Source of the DNA: Entomortierella parvispora
Taxonomy: Eukaryota; Mortierellomycota; Mortierellomycetes; Mortierellales; Mortierellaceae
NCBI GenBank assembly: GCA_963573315.1
Contig: OY752142.1
Span: 1,240,001-1,304,000 of the forward strand
Length of the DNA stretch: 64,000 bases
Reading direction: 5' to 3'
Shown here: piece by piece, positions 23,215 through 34,100 of the stretch
How the letters are laid out: each line of letters begins with the position of its first letter
Numbering within the stretch: the first letter of the stretch is position 1
Notes under the pieces: model-generated
Database searches by the model: none
Seen by the model: only the letters and a program-made list of their open reading frames with translations
Told to the model about the DNA's origin: nothing
Made by a program: the position numbers and the translations under genes

Positions 23215-23561
23215 TAAAAAGTATACGGCACACAGAGTCGGTAAGAATGAGAGAGGGATCTCTTGATTTATTGTAACGATCAGGTATATGTACCTGATCG
23301 GGCCTCTGTGACTGCCTTGCCGCCAGCAGCATTATTTGGTTCCAAAATCTTTGCCTTTGCCACCAAATTATGCGACATGACTTCCCCTCCCATGGAGAGT
23401 GTAGCGAGATCTGGCGCTGCTGGCAGCGTAGAGGGTAAAAAATAAAACCTCTTTGCTAACTCTAAGATATTTTGAGGGAAAAATATGAAAACCTCATGTG
23501 ATATTGTTGAAGGGGAGGCTATGTGGGATCGAAACCCTTCTTGGCATTTGTTGCCGTGATT

Positions 23562-26500
23562 TCAGCCCCTTGGTAAATATCTCTTTTGTCTTTGCTGCGA
23601 TGGATTCTTCTTTTCTTTAACAAGTTTCCAGTAGTCTCGAACGCATTGTTTTTCGATGAAGTTTTCTTCAGGTTCCCATGTGTAATCCTCTTCTGAGTAG
23701 CCTACCCATTTTGCTTTGTATTCCCACTCCCCCCCTCGGGAAGGATGTGGTCGGTGGTCAAGAATGTATTCGATTTCAAAAATTGGCAGAGTCGCCAGAT
23801 CTTCTAATACCAGTTTGAGCTGAGAAGGAGCATAGTTGCGGCTAAGAAGTTCGCCAGTACCATCACGAAGTTCGTATGAACCACCGGATGTGCGGCGCAC
23901 TACAGTGTATGGCCCTTCGTAGCGAGGCGTAAGCTTGTTGCCGAGAATTGGATCAAGCGTCATTACTTTGGCGCCGTCTGGGAAATCATTCTGCAAGACG
24001 GTCGCATTGAATCTCGCAATCATTCTCCTTTGTGTCTCTTGTGATTTTTTGTCAATGGCAGGGAACACAACTTCTGTCATATATTGGAGTCTTTCGCAGA
24101 GGTCTGCGTGAGTCATAGTAGTTCTTGTAGATTTGGAGTAATTTTGGAAGCCGTTGGCCTTCCGAGCAAAGAAGAGAGAAAACGGGGATGAATTATGGAG
24201 GGCGACGATCCTTGAGTTCATTGCAAGCTGTGCCATAGGGACATGAAGGTCCCAGGAGTCTTGTTTTTGTTGATGCTCCTTTTTGATGATGTCGACTGCA
24301 ATTTTGACGTGTCGTTCTGCGACGCCATTACCTCGAGGGTGGTATGGTGTAAGAAGCCTGTGATCGACACCGAACTGAGTAGTCATTGTGTGCATAAGTT
24401 TGTTCACAAATTCTCTGCCGTTGTCGGATTGTAAAACGCGAGGAAAACCAATAGTACAGAATATGTCAAAGAGGGCGCGTGCCACTGTATTGGCCTGTTT
24501 GTCAGGTATGGCCTTGAGAAATACGAAGCGGGTGCAAACATCCACTAGGATGAGGAGGAAGACATTGCCTGTTGTAGATAACGGGAATGGTCCAGCCAAG
24601 TCCATTGCCATATGATCTCCAGGCAAGTTTGCGTGGATAGCTTTCAGTGGATGGTAGCCCTTGAGACTAATGTTGTATTTTTGGCAATCCGGGCATTTCT
24701 TAACCCAAGCTAGGCAGTCATCCGTGAGACGGGGCCATGTGCATTGCTCAGCATGGATGGAGCGTACCATCGCATTTGCTCCTAGATGTCCTAGAGCATG
24801 AGTCTTGTGGAGGATTTCGTCCTTTATTTTGTTTTCGTGTACCGTGCGCATTATGGTGTCGCTGTTTTGCATGATGTGCATGTAGGCATTGACAATATAC
24901 GCTTGGTTGGAATCGTAGCGCGTTTGCATTGATGCTGGGAATAGTCTGGACAAGTGGTCAGGTAGGATATTCATGACTCCAGGTCGATATTCTACGGCGA
25001 AGTCGTAGCTCAAAATAGTCTCATGCCATCCTGTAAGCATGGAATTCAGATCCTTTTGGGTATGAATGTATATAAGAGCGCGGTGGTCAGTATAGAGTGT
25101 AAAATGTCTGCCCCACAAGTAATAATGAAACTTTGTAAGTGCGAAAACGATACCCAGTAATTCTTTTTGGGTTGCTGAGTAGCGACGTTCTCGGTCCTGT
25201 AGTGATCGTGCCATGAACGATATATACCTGTTCTGCCATTTCTTCTTGGATTCGTTATATACTCGTTGGTATAGCACCGCTGCGACGCCCACGTTGGATG
25301 CATCAGTGGCAACGTAGAACATCAGTGAAAAATCCGGGAAGTGCAGGATGGGAGCCATGCTCAGTAATTTTTTAAAAGCATTGAAGGCGTCCAGTTCATC
25401 CTGATTGAGCTTGAAAGGTTTTGTCTCGTGCCTTAATTTGTCTAATGGTGCCGCTAGTGTACTGAACAGCGGAATAAACTCCCGGAAGAAATTGAAGGTG
25501 CCCATGTATGATTGTACTTGAGTGCCCGTCGTTGGGGGTACCCATTGCTCGATATTGGCAAGCTTGGTGGGGTCGACACGCTTACCAGCTAAGTCCACCA
25601 CGAAGCCCAAGAGGACAATTTGTGTGGCATAGAAATGCGACTTATCCGGGTTGATAATTAGGTTAGCTTTTGTAAGCCGCTCAATTACGCATTTGACATG
25701 TTCTGCATGCTCCTCTCTGGTCTTAGAGAAAATGACGATGTCGTCGATAAAAACCAACACGAAAGGCAAGTCGCCCAGGATGCGCGTCATTCCACGTTGG
25801 AAAATACTGGAGAGAGGTTTTAGTCCGAACGGGGCTCGCCGGAACATATACTGAATTCCACGGTGCATAAAGGCCGTCAGTGGTTGGTGGCCTGCTTCAA
25901 TAGGTAGGCGATGATAAGCTTGCGTAAGATCAATTGTGGAATATATTGCATGCCCTCCAATTTGTTGCAGGATATCCAATATCAATGGTACAGGGTGATT
26001 GTCATCCTTGAGTAGCTTGTTCAAGGGTCGTGGATCGAGACAGACTCGCCATTTCGTTTTATTGCCTAGTAGGTCTTTCTTGGCCGCCAGAGTCAACGTA
26101 TTGTTGTGGCGATTATTGGCCGGCGCATGTGTGATGACTCCATCCTTAAGCCATTTGTCAACTTGCTCATCGAAGATATGTTGCTGCTGTTCGGCGAATT
26201 TTCTTGGCCGGCGATACACCGTGGTACCTTCTGGAACGTCTAGGAAGACATGCATTTCAGGTAGTGTGCAGTGGCTATCCAGAGGAATTTGGGCATTGCC
26301 GTGTAACGCTCCCTCAATTTCGTTCATAAATTGTGCCTTACACTTTTTGAATTTGTCCGTAAGTTCTTCAGCTGGAGTTTCTAGAGGTAGCGTCGATGGC
26401 TTCTCGTCCGGTATCGGAGGTGGGAGGGTATGTGCGTGTGCACGACCATCTGCTATGCCTCCAATGGTGAACCCGAGTTTGTTGAATAAATCCATTCCGA

Positions 26501-28637
26501 TGACGAAAGGATACTGCAAGTCAAAGACTTCGAATGAAGTGAGCAAGAAGTGTTCGTTACACTCTATCTCTATCTGTTCCGTTGTTCCTGTACGGGCCAC
26601 ATGCATTTCCTTGTGTCCTAGGAATATATTTCCGTGTGCTTTGTTCACATTTAGTTTGAGGTTGTCTACGATTGATTTGTCAATGAAGGACTTGGTAGCT
26701 CCTGAGTCAAGTAGAGCTTCAAACTGATACCCTTCGAAGTAGATAGGTACTATTAATCTGGAGTCAGCATCCTTTTCATCTACGAGTTCGTTGTACACGA
26801 TTGTTTCATGAGTACTCAATTGTTCTTCGTTTATTGTCATACTGCCTTGTAACTCTGTACTTCCCCTGCCTGCGTGCCCCAATATGGAATCAGTCAGATG
26901 AATTAACTTGATGAAATTTTCTTCCAGTATCGGTGGTACGTCCTTAGCCTGAGGTGAGTTAAGGGCAGAAGTTAGCATGTTGAAGTGAAGATCTTGGTAA
27001 GGCTTCCATGCTTTTCCGCGAAGTATATGAAGAGGGTTCTTACGATAGTTACGGTCTCGTGAGTTATTATTATCCTGGTCTTCTCGACGGTTACGAGAAT
27101 CAGATTGGTAGGGTTCATAGCGACCTGATCCTCGGGCAGAATACCCTGGGTTCTTGTGGTCGGCTCTGTCCCGGTTGTCATTATAATTGTTTGAGCGACC
27201 TCTGCTCCGTTCTTCGTTCATACGTGTGCGGCACTTGTCCATTGAGTGACCAGGTTTACGGCAGTATTCGCATTCAAAGTGGTTTTTTGTGGTATGGTTA
27301 CCGTTCTTCTTGCAGGTGTCACAGTACAATCCTTTGGCTCCGGCGGTATCCTTGACAGCCTTTTGATCATTGATGGGCACCAAAGGGGCGCGGAAGTCAT
27401 CGCGTGCATTGCTGGGCCCTGTGAGTTTACTCAAGGCGGCGCAGAAATCGCTGATAGTAAGAGGACTGTCCGGCAGCTGCACCAAGTGGCGGTTAGCCAT
27501 CTGGAACCGGGAATTAACAGTGTCCATCTCCTGGGATGAAATGCCTTGACGCAGTAGGGTGAGGATGAGGTCGTTGTCATCTTGAATGCGGTACACTCTG
27601 GTAGCGCGCGCGATACGGTGGGCGTAGTGACGGTACGGTTCCCCTTGATGGCGGCCAAAGTTGGTCAGGTTAGACAAGGCTGCCTCTCGCTCTTCAGTGG
27701 TTAAGCAAGTTTCGAAGAATGTTCTTTCCAGGTAATCGATGGTGATCACCTCTTGATTGTCTGCAAAGATGGCCTTGAGTTTGTCGTGAAAATGTTGGCT
27801 CAGAACAAGATAGCACAGGTACCTGTCACCATGAGATCGGAGGTAGGTTTCTCCAAGGTATGGCACCACTTCTCGTTCGAAGTGAGCCCACCAGTCATAA
27901 GCGGATTTAGTATCAGCTTCTCCAAATCGCTTCCATTGAGGCAGTGGCTTGACTGGAAATCCTGCTTCAGAGCGCATTGGTCCTTGCGGTGTCGAGGAAG
28001 CAGCGTTGCTGTCTTGAGCCGGTGCCTGCTGACTTGCCCACTGTGCGGGAACAGGCTGGCGCATGTCACACAGCATACGATAATTTATCTCCAAGGCGTC
28101 GTGCCTTTGCTTAATCATCATAAGTTTCTTCCTGTACTCATTCGTCTTCCCTTGATCCAGGTCGAGAGTCGTATTGGTAATTTCATTACGTGCGATGAGG
28201 ATCGTGTATGACCGCATTTGTTGCTTGGCGGTGGTCATTGCCAAGTGCATTGTTGCGATCTCATGTTCTAGTTGCTCATCTGAGAATAGCACAAGATCGT
28301 CTTCCTGAGGAGGCGTGGTTACGGCGCCTGTGATTGACATTGGCATCCCAGGCTGGCGCTTAGGGATTGAAGGCAGCTGTGAAGGCAGTGTTCCTTCAAA
28401 TGTCGTGACTTCGTCGTCGATATCCATACTCTCAGCTGTTGCCTCGTTGCAGGGTTCTGTCACGGAAGTGGCGGTGGTAGCGAAGGTAGCATTGGCAGCA
28501 TCAGTAGCTGAAGTAGCATCACCTGTGTTGGCGATCTGTCCAAGGTTGGGTGCGGGCTGAGCACTAGTAGCCGACGCCACAGGGATGACTACCGCCGTCA
28601 GACGGGCACGGTTGACCTTTGGGGTGTATTTCGTCAT
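23562..28637 (-). CDS. Element B1 Gag-Pol polyprotein (1,691 aa)
   Basis: Single uninterrupted frame beginning MTKYTPKVNRARL. Approximate order: Gag (1-430); CCHC knuckle CEYCRKPGHSMDKC (~455); aspartic protease LLDSGATKSF (~640); reverse transcriptase with VLVFIDDIVIF (~960, FIDD form of the YXDD box); RNase H (~1080-1190); integrase with HHCC finger (H...H...CPDC, ~1270-1305) and D,D,E core (MAMDLAGPF, LQSDNGREF); and a C-terminal chromodomain (EIEYILDHR...KAKWVGYSEEDYTWEPEENF) directing chromatin-targeted integration. Gag and Pol are fused with no frameshift. The frame is intact, so the copy may be competent. Confidence 0.93.
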   Translation of the reverse strand: MTKYTPKVNRARLTAVVIPVASATSAQPAPNLGQIANTGDATSATDAANATFATTATSVTEPCNEATAESMDIDDEVTTFEGTLPSQLPSIPKRQPGMPMSITGAVTTPPQEDDLVLFSDEQLEHEIATMHLAMTTAKQQMRSYTILIARNEITNTTLDLDQGKTNEYRKKLMMIKQRHDALEINYRMLCDMRQPVPAQWASQQAPAQDSNAASSTPQGPMRSEAGFPVKPLPQWKRFGEADTKSAYDWWAHFEREVVPYLGETYLRSHGDRYLCYLVLSQHFHDKLKAIFADNQEVITIDYLERTFFETCLTTEEREAALSNLTNFGRHQGEPYRHYAHRIARATRVYRIQDDNDLILTLLRQGISSQEMDTVNSRFQMANRHLVQLPDSPLTISDFCAALSKLTGPSNARDDFRAPLVPINDQKAVKDTAGAKGLYCDTCKKNGNHTTKNHFECEYCRKPGHSMDKCRTRMNEERSRGRSNNYNDNRDRADHKNPGYSARGSGRYEPYQSDSRNRREDQDNNNSRDRNYRKNPLHILRGKAWKPYQDLHFNMLTSALNSPQAKDVPPILEENFIKLIHLTDSILGHAGRGSTELQGSMTINEEQLSTHETIVYNELVDEKDADSRLIVPIYFEGYQFEALLDSGATKSFIDKSIVDNLKLNVNKAHGNIFLGHKEMHVARTGTTEQIEIECNEHFLLTSFEVFDLQYPFVIGMDLFNKLGFTIGGIADGRAHAHTLPPPIPDEKPSTLPLETPAEELTDKFKKCKAQFMNEIEGALHGNAQIPLDSHCTLPEMHVFLDVPEGTTVYRRPRKFAEQQQHIFDEQVDKWLKDGVITHAPANNRHNNTLTLAAKKDLLGNKTKWRVCLDPRPLNKLLKDDNHPVPLILDILQQIGGHAIYSTIDLTQAYHRLPIEAGHQPLTAFMHRGIQYMFRRAPFGLKPLSSIFQRGMTRILGDLPFVLVFIDDIVIFSKTREEHAEHVKCVIERLTKANLIINPDKSHFYATQIVLLGFVVDLAGKRVDPTKLANIEQWVPPTTGTQVQSYMGTFNFFREFIPLFSTLAAPLDKLRHETKPFKLNQDELDAFNAFKKLLSMAPILHFPDFSLMFYVATDASNVGVAAVLYQRVYNESKKKWQNRYISFMARSLQDRERRYSATQKELLGIVFALTKFHYYLWGRHFTLYTDHRALIYIHTQKDLNSMLTGWHETILSYDFAVEYRPGVMNILPDHLSRLFPASMQTRYDSNQAYIVNAYMHIMQNSDTIMRTVHENKIKDEILHKTHALGHLGANAMVRSIHAEQCTWPRLTDDCLAWVKKCPDCQKYNISLKGYHPLKAIHANLPGDHMAMDLAGPFPLSTTGNVFLLILVDVCTRFVFLKAIPDKQANTVARALFDIFCTIGFPRVLQSDNGREFVNKLMHTMTTQFGVDHRLLTPYHPRGNGVAERHVKIAVDIIKKEHQQKQDSWDLHVPMAQLAMNSRIVALHNSSPFSLFFARKANGFQNYSKSTRTTMTHADLCERLQYMTEVVFPAIDKKSQETQRRMIARFNATVLQNDFPDGAKVMTLDPILGNKLTPRYEGPYTVVRRTSGGSYELRDGTGELLSRNYAPSQLKLVLEDLATLPIFEIEYILDHRPHPSRGGEWEYKAKWVGYSEEDYTWEPEENFIEKQCVRDYWKLVKEKKNPSQQRQKRYLPRG

Positions 28638-28927
28638 GAGTGAGAATCCGATCTAGTAGATCCGAATGAATGAATTGCGAATGAGTGAAATGGGAAAAAA
28701 AAACAACAGTCACAAAGTTGTCACGTGATGATGGGGTTCAGTGCGCTCGGTAGCTACAGCTGAGGGGAATCTAACGAGCTGTTTCGTTTAGATGGATGGA
28801 TTGGATTGATGGTCGGATGGGTGCTCCGAAGTTGAGTGCATGAGTATGCGGAATGGGGGCTAATTCCGGTGAATCGGTGGTGAGATCAAGGTTGATCCAA
28901 GTGAATTTCGTTGTTGATCCACGTTAA

Positions 28928-29206
28928 TGGGTTGATCCAACTGAATGTCGTCGTTGATCCAAGTGAATGCCGTTGTTGATCCGGGTTAATGGGTTGATCC
29001 AACTGAATGTCGTCGTTGATCCAAGTGAATGCCGTTGTTGATCCGGGTTAATGGGTTGATCCAACTGAATGTCGTCGTTGATCCAAGTGAATGCCGTTGT
29101 TGACAATGGATGTGGATGTGGATGACAATGGATATGGATGACAATGGATGTGGATGACAATGGATGTGGATGTGGATGGATGTGGATGTGGATGGATGAG
29201 AGATCC
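28928..29206. repeat. 62-bp tandem array and GGATGT satellite in the B1 leader
   Basis: Three 62-bp units (starting 28931, 28993, 29055) built from GTTGATCCAA/GTTGATCCGG blocks are followed by ~100 bp of GACAATGGATGTGGATG-type repeats. They lie between the 5' LTR and gag of B1. The same array recurs at ~41860-42135 (B3) and ~44440-44715 (B2). His/Pro-rich frames here are translations of the repeat. Confidence 0.85.
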
Positions 29207-29388
29207 TCTTCTTTACCGAAAAAAATAAAAAGTATACGGCACACAGAGTCGGTAAGAATGAGAGAGGGATCTCTTGATTTATTGTAACGATCAGGTATAT
29301 GTACCTGATCGGGCCTCTGTGACTGCCTTGCCGCCAGCAGCATTATTTGGTTCCAAAATCTTTGCCTTTGCCACCAAATTATGCGACA

Positions 29389-30525
29389 CCAAGCAACCGC
29401 TCCCCCTTGGGTCTCCTCCAACCACTGCCCATCCCGGACAGGGCCTGGCACACAGTAACGATGGATTTCCTCGGACCTCTTCCCAAGACCCCTCGTGGCC
29501 ACGACTGCATTGCTGTCTTTGTTGACAAGCTCACTAAGCAGGTTCACTTTGCTGCTTGCCACACAACAGATTCTGCTGCACAGACCGCTCGCATCTTCTT
29601 CGATCATGTCTTCCGACTTCACGGTATGCCCACAACCTTTGTCTCCGATCGTGACGCCAAATTCACGAGCCGCTTCTGGAAGGAACTGAGCCGCCTTATG
29701 GACGTTCACCTCGCCATGTCAACTGCTTACCATCCCCAGACAGACGGTCAGACAGAACGCGCCAACCGCACGCTCATTACGATGCTTCGGAGCTTTGTCG
29801 ATCAACGCCAGACTAATTGGGATCTATTGCTCTCTGCCGCCGAGTTCGCCACCAACAACGCCACACACGCCTCCACCGGGACCACCCCCTTCTTTTTGAA
29901 CTATGGGTTACATCCGACCGTACCTATGGCGCTGTTGACACCCGCTCCAGGCCCTAACCCCTCCGTTGACGAATTTGTCCAGACTCAAAGCGAGGCCCTC
30001 ACAATTGCCAAAGAAGCGCTGACATTGGCACAAGAACTTCAAACCAAGAACGCAGACCGGTACCGCCGAGATCACGACTTCGCTGTTGGTGACCAAGTCC
30101 TCCTCAACCTCGAGAACATAACGCTCGCAGCGGATCGCAGTCGCCCCTCTCGCAAACTTACTGCCCTCTCCGCCGGTCCCTACAGAATTGTGGAACAACT
30201 CTCACCCGTATCCTTCCGCCTGGACTTACCACCGTCAATGAAGATCCACCCTGTCTTCCATGTCGACCGACTTCAACGCTACTACGCGTCGCCGCTACCC
30301 CTCGGCGCACGAGCTCCGGCACAGCCGCCTCCAGAGATTGTTGAGGACGAAGAAGAATTCGAAGTCGAAGCAATCGCCGAGCACAGACAACATGGACAAA
30401 AAGAGATAGAATACCTGATCCAGTGGAAAGGTTACGCACGGGAACAATGGACTTGGGAACCGGAAACCGGTCTAACCCACTGCAAGAGGATTCTTAGGAA
30501 GTACAAACGCGACAACCGCCTATAA
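29389..30525 (+). pseudogene. Element C integrase 3' fragment with chromodomain
   Basis: Plus-strand piece of the C pol frame, starting mid-protein at PSNRSPLGLLQ. It includes the integrase core (TVTMDFLGPLP, VSDRDAKF, YHPQTDGQTERAN), the linker and the chromodomain (EYLIQWKGYAREQWTWEPE), ending at a normal stop. Its intact counterpart is at 51030-52170 on the other strand. It lacks everything upstream of the B1 junction. Confidence 0.93.
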
Positions 30526-30550
30526 CCGAATTTTTTTTAAGAGGGGAAGG

Positions 30551-30787
30551 TGCAACAGAAGATTAGCTACGCTCCAAAACTACACTCCAAAACTACACTC
30601 CAAACAATACCATCATAGCCACCACAGCCACACAGCCACACAGACGTATATATATACCCCCATCCCCCCTACATAATAAACATCATTCGTTCTCCCAACT
30701 CTACCTCTTCCCCTGTCCCTGTCCCTGGTCCTTATCCCTGTCCCCTCTCCCGGTCTCTCCCTTGCATTCCCCTCTGTGCCTATTACA
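30551..30787 (+). mobile_element. Element C LTR (237 bp) of the fragment
   Basis: TGCAACAGAAG...CTATTACA, preceded by the polypurine tract AAGAGGGGAAGG and followed by CTCTC (30788-30792). That is the reverse of the GAGAG that flanks the right end of the complete C at 56144-56148. Same length and sequence type as the LTRs at 50768 and 55907. Confidence 0.92.
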
Positions 30788-30993
30788 CTCTCCTTCCTGT
30801 TTATCTCCAGTACTATCTCCTTGAGACTGTATCTGATCATACAACAGCGTTGTGCCTGATCCCTGTGGCCCTGAGAGCAAAGTCCCTATCAACTGTAAGC
30901 GACGATTTTTGTTAGTCATCTTTCTTCTCGTTATCAATTTCGTTTCCAGCTCATTGCTGACCTTAGACTATACTTACATTAGACAACATCACA
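30788..30993 (-). mobile_element. Element D left part (D3), truncated by C
   Basis: 206 bp matching the first ~210 bp of D1 (47414 onward) in reverse orientation. It ends at ...CATCACA followed by CCGG (30994-30997), the 4-bp target duplicate inside an element A LTR. The C insertion site within D is GAGAG. Confidence 0.85.
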
Positions 30994-31172
30994 CCGGATA
31001 TGTATCCTACTCTTTCGTGTCATCTCTGACTCAACGTAGGCCTGGGTCCAGGCCTTCATCACTCTCTAGTATATAAACCCCCCTGTCCTCTTGCTTTGTT
31101 CCTCAGTCTGCAATTCACAATAAACCACACCTTTCCTTCACCTTCTTGTTCCTGCCTTGTCTGACCGTGACA
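30994..31172 (+). mobile_element. Element A LTR, 3' part
   Basis: Matches 21663-21841 exactly by offset (+9,331). The missing 5' part of this LTR is found in inverted orientation at 56985-57063 and 62280-62477: 179 + 277 = 452 + the 4-bp CCGG duplication. It retains the TATA box, the predicted start and the self-priming site. Confidence 0.9.
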
Positions 31173-34100
31173 TTGCAGACTCAACACATCCTGCCTTCTC
31201 GCTTTCCTTCCAGACACACTCCTCCACTCTTGCTGCTTCCATTTTGCAGCAACTCCCTTTTAGTAATAGTTCACCTGTCCCAGGGTTACTGTCCGCAATC
31301 CACCGTCCGGGGTCATTCGCGTCGATAAAAGTAAACTGGTCGACTTCTTGTTTCTCCACCGTTCTTCTTCTTGCGCATTTCCTGCTCTCCTTGGCCCGCG
31401 AAAACTTGCATTGCTCGCGCACAGGAAATCTTTAAAAAAGCTTATTTTTCCACATTTCTGTTATCAAAATCCGCTGAAAACGACCCTCGTCCACTTGTTC
31501 CCTCTCCGTTTTCGCTACCATGGACCACAACCAACACGACCAGCAGGGTATCTACACCCTGCACCACATCGCCGAGCAAGCTGAGAACTCAGACGTTAAT
31601 CCCCAAGTTGTCCTCCAGCATCTGCAAGCTACCATGCAACAGGTAGAAGTTCTGCAACAGCAGATGACTGCCATGGCCGAGGCCACATCGAGCACTTCGT
31701 CCGCCTCTGTTGTCCAAGAGGCTATCCAGACCCTCGCCGAGAACCAAACCCGCCAACAAGAATATCAACTCCAAGTCCAAGAGATCCTTGCCCAATTGGC
31801 TCAGCGTGGTCTCAACGTTCCAGTCCCGAACGCCCTCACGACCAAGTTCAAGGGTGATCCCAATGGCATGTCGCTGAACCAGTTCATGTCGCAACTCAAC
31901 ACCGTGTTCTCGAGACATCCCAGATCTTTCAGAACTGACGTCGACAAGATTAATCTGGCCTTACAGTCAATGGAAGGCCTTCCCGCAGAGTTCTTTGCCC
32001 CGTACGTCATCGGCCGCGCCCAAGATACCGAAGGTTACTTGTCTGACTGGGAACTCTTTGCCGACCTCCTCAACGACCTCTATGGTAACCACCTTCACGC
32101 CGATGATATCAACAATCGACTCATCCGTCTCCGCCAGAACGGCACAGTCTCGGAGTACATCGCCAAGTTCCAGCCTCTAGCCTCTCAATCCGGTTGGAAC
32201 GAGGTTGCTCTTCTTGCCCGTTTCAAGGATGGTCTGTCATCCGATGTCAAATCCCTGTTGACAGCTCAGATGCACAACCTCAAGACCCTCCGTGACGCCC
32301 AGGCTGCTGCCTCCACTGCGTACCAAAACCATGTCTCGCGTGCGCGCGATCAGCGTTTTGGCACTCGAGCTCACCACTCGAACAACTCTTGGTCCCGAAG
32401 ATCCACTACCCCAGCCGCGACCTCCTCTGCCGCTGCCTCCTCCTCAACTGATATGGATCTTGATACTGTGCGTGTCAAGCACATCACCGCTGAAGAGAAA
32501 CAACGTCGTCGCGACAACAAGCTCTGTCTTTACTGTGGTGGAAAGTAAAAAGTATACGGCACACAGAGTCGGTAAGAATGAGAGAGGGATCTCTTGATTT
32601 ATTGTAACGATCAGGTATATGTACCTGATCGGGCCTCTGTGACTGCCTTGCCGCCAGCAGCATTATTTGGTTCCAAAATCTTTGCCTTTGCCACCAAATT
32701 ATGCGACATGACTTCCCCTCCCATGGAGAGTGTAGCGAGATCTGGCGCTGCTGGCAGCGTAGAGGGTAAAAAATAAAACCTCTTTGCTAACTCTAAGATA
32801 TTTTGAGGGAAAAATATGAAAACCTCATGTGATATTGTTGAAGGGGAGGCTATGTGGGATCGAAACCCTTCTTGGCATTTGTTGCCGTGATTTCAGCCCC
32901 TTGGTAAATATCTCTTTTGTCTTTGCTGCGATGGATTCTTCTTTTCTTTAACAAGTTTCCAGTAGTCTCGAACGCATTGTTTTTCGATGAAGTTTTCTTC
33001 AGGTTCCCATGTGTAATCCTCTTCTGAGTAGCCTACCCATTTTGCTTTGTATTCCCACTCCCCCCCTCGGGAAGGATGTGGTCGGTGGTCAAGAATGTAT
33101 TCGATTTCAAAAATTGGCAGAGTCGCCAGATCTTCTAATACCAGTTTGAGCTGAGAAGGAGCATAGTTGCGGCTAAGAAGTTCGCCAGTACCATCACGAA
33201 GTTCGTATGAACCACCGGATGTGCGGCGCACTACAGTGTATGGCCCTTCGTAGCGAGGCGTAAGCTTGTTGCCGAGAATTGGATCAAGCGTCATTACTTT
33301 GGCGCCGTCTGGGAAATCATTCTGCAAGACGGTCGCATTGAATCTCGCAATCATTCTCCTTTGTGTCTCTTGTGATTTTTTGTCAATGGCAGGGAACACA
33401 ACTTCTGTCATATATTGGAGTCTTTCGCAGAGGTCTGCGTGAGTCATAGTAGTTTTTGTAGATTTGGAGTAATTTTGGAAGCCGTTGGCCTTCCGAGCAA
33501 AGAAGAGAGAAAACGGGGATGAATTATGGAGGGCGACGATCCTTGAGTTCATTGCAAGCTGTGCCATAGGGACATGAAGGTCCCAGGAGTCTTGTTTTTG
33601 TTGATGCTCCTTTTTGATGATGTCGACTGCAATTTTGACGTGTCGTTCTGCGACGCCATTACCTCGAGGGTGGTATGGTGTAAGAAGCCTGTGATCGACA
33701 CCGAACTGAGTAGTCATTGTGTGCATAAGTTTGTTCACAAATTCTCTGCCGTTGTCGGATTGTAAAACGCGAGGAAAACCAATAGTACAGAATATGTCAA
33801 AGAGGGCGCGTGCCACTGTATTGGCCTGTTTGTCAGGTATGGCCTTGAGAAATACGAAGCGGGTGCAAACATCCACTAGGATGAGGAGGAAGACATTGCC
33901 TGTTGTAGATAACGGGAATGGTCCAGCCAAGTCCATTGCCATATGATCTCCAGGCAAGTTTGCGTGGATAGCTTTCAGTGGATGGTAGCCCTTGAGACTA
34001 ATGTTGTATTTTTGGCAATCCGGGCATTTCTTAACCCAAGCTAGGCAGTCATCCGTGAGACGGGGCCATGTGCATTGCTCAGCATGGATGGAGCGTACCA

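Larger units (their letters stand above)
23215..29388 (-). mobile_element. Ty3/gypsy chromovirus B1, full length (6,174 bp), mismatched flanks
   Basis: Minus-strand element with 163-bp LTRs at 23215-23377 and 29226-29388 (TGTCGC...TTTTTA on the coding strand). It has one gag-pol frame and a polypurine tract GGGAGGGGAAG next to the 3' LTR. The left flank is GAAAG inside A gag. The right flank is CCAAG inside the C integrase. The unequal duplications mean its two ends came from different insertions. Confidence 0.92.

Noticed and set aside
25999-26727. 242-residue antisense frame inside element B, recurring in all copies
   Set aside because: Shadow of the Pol frame on the opposite strand; no independent signals.
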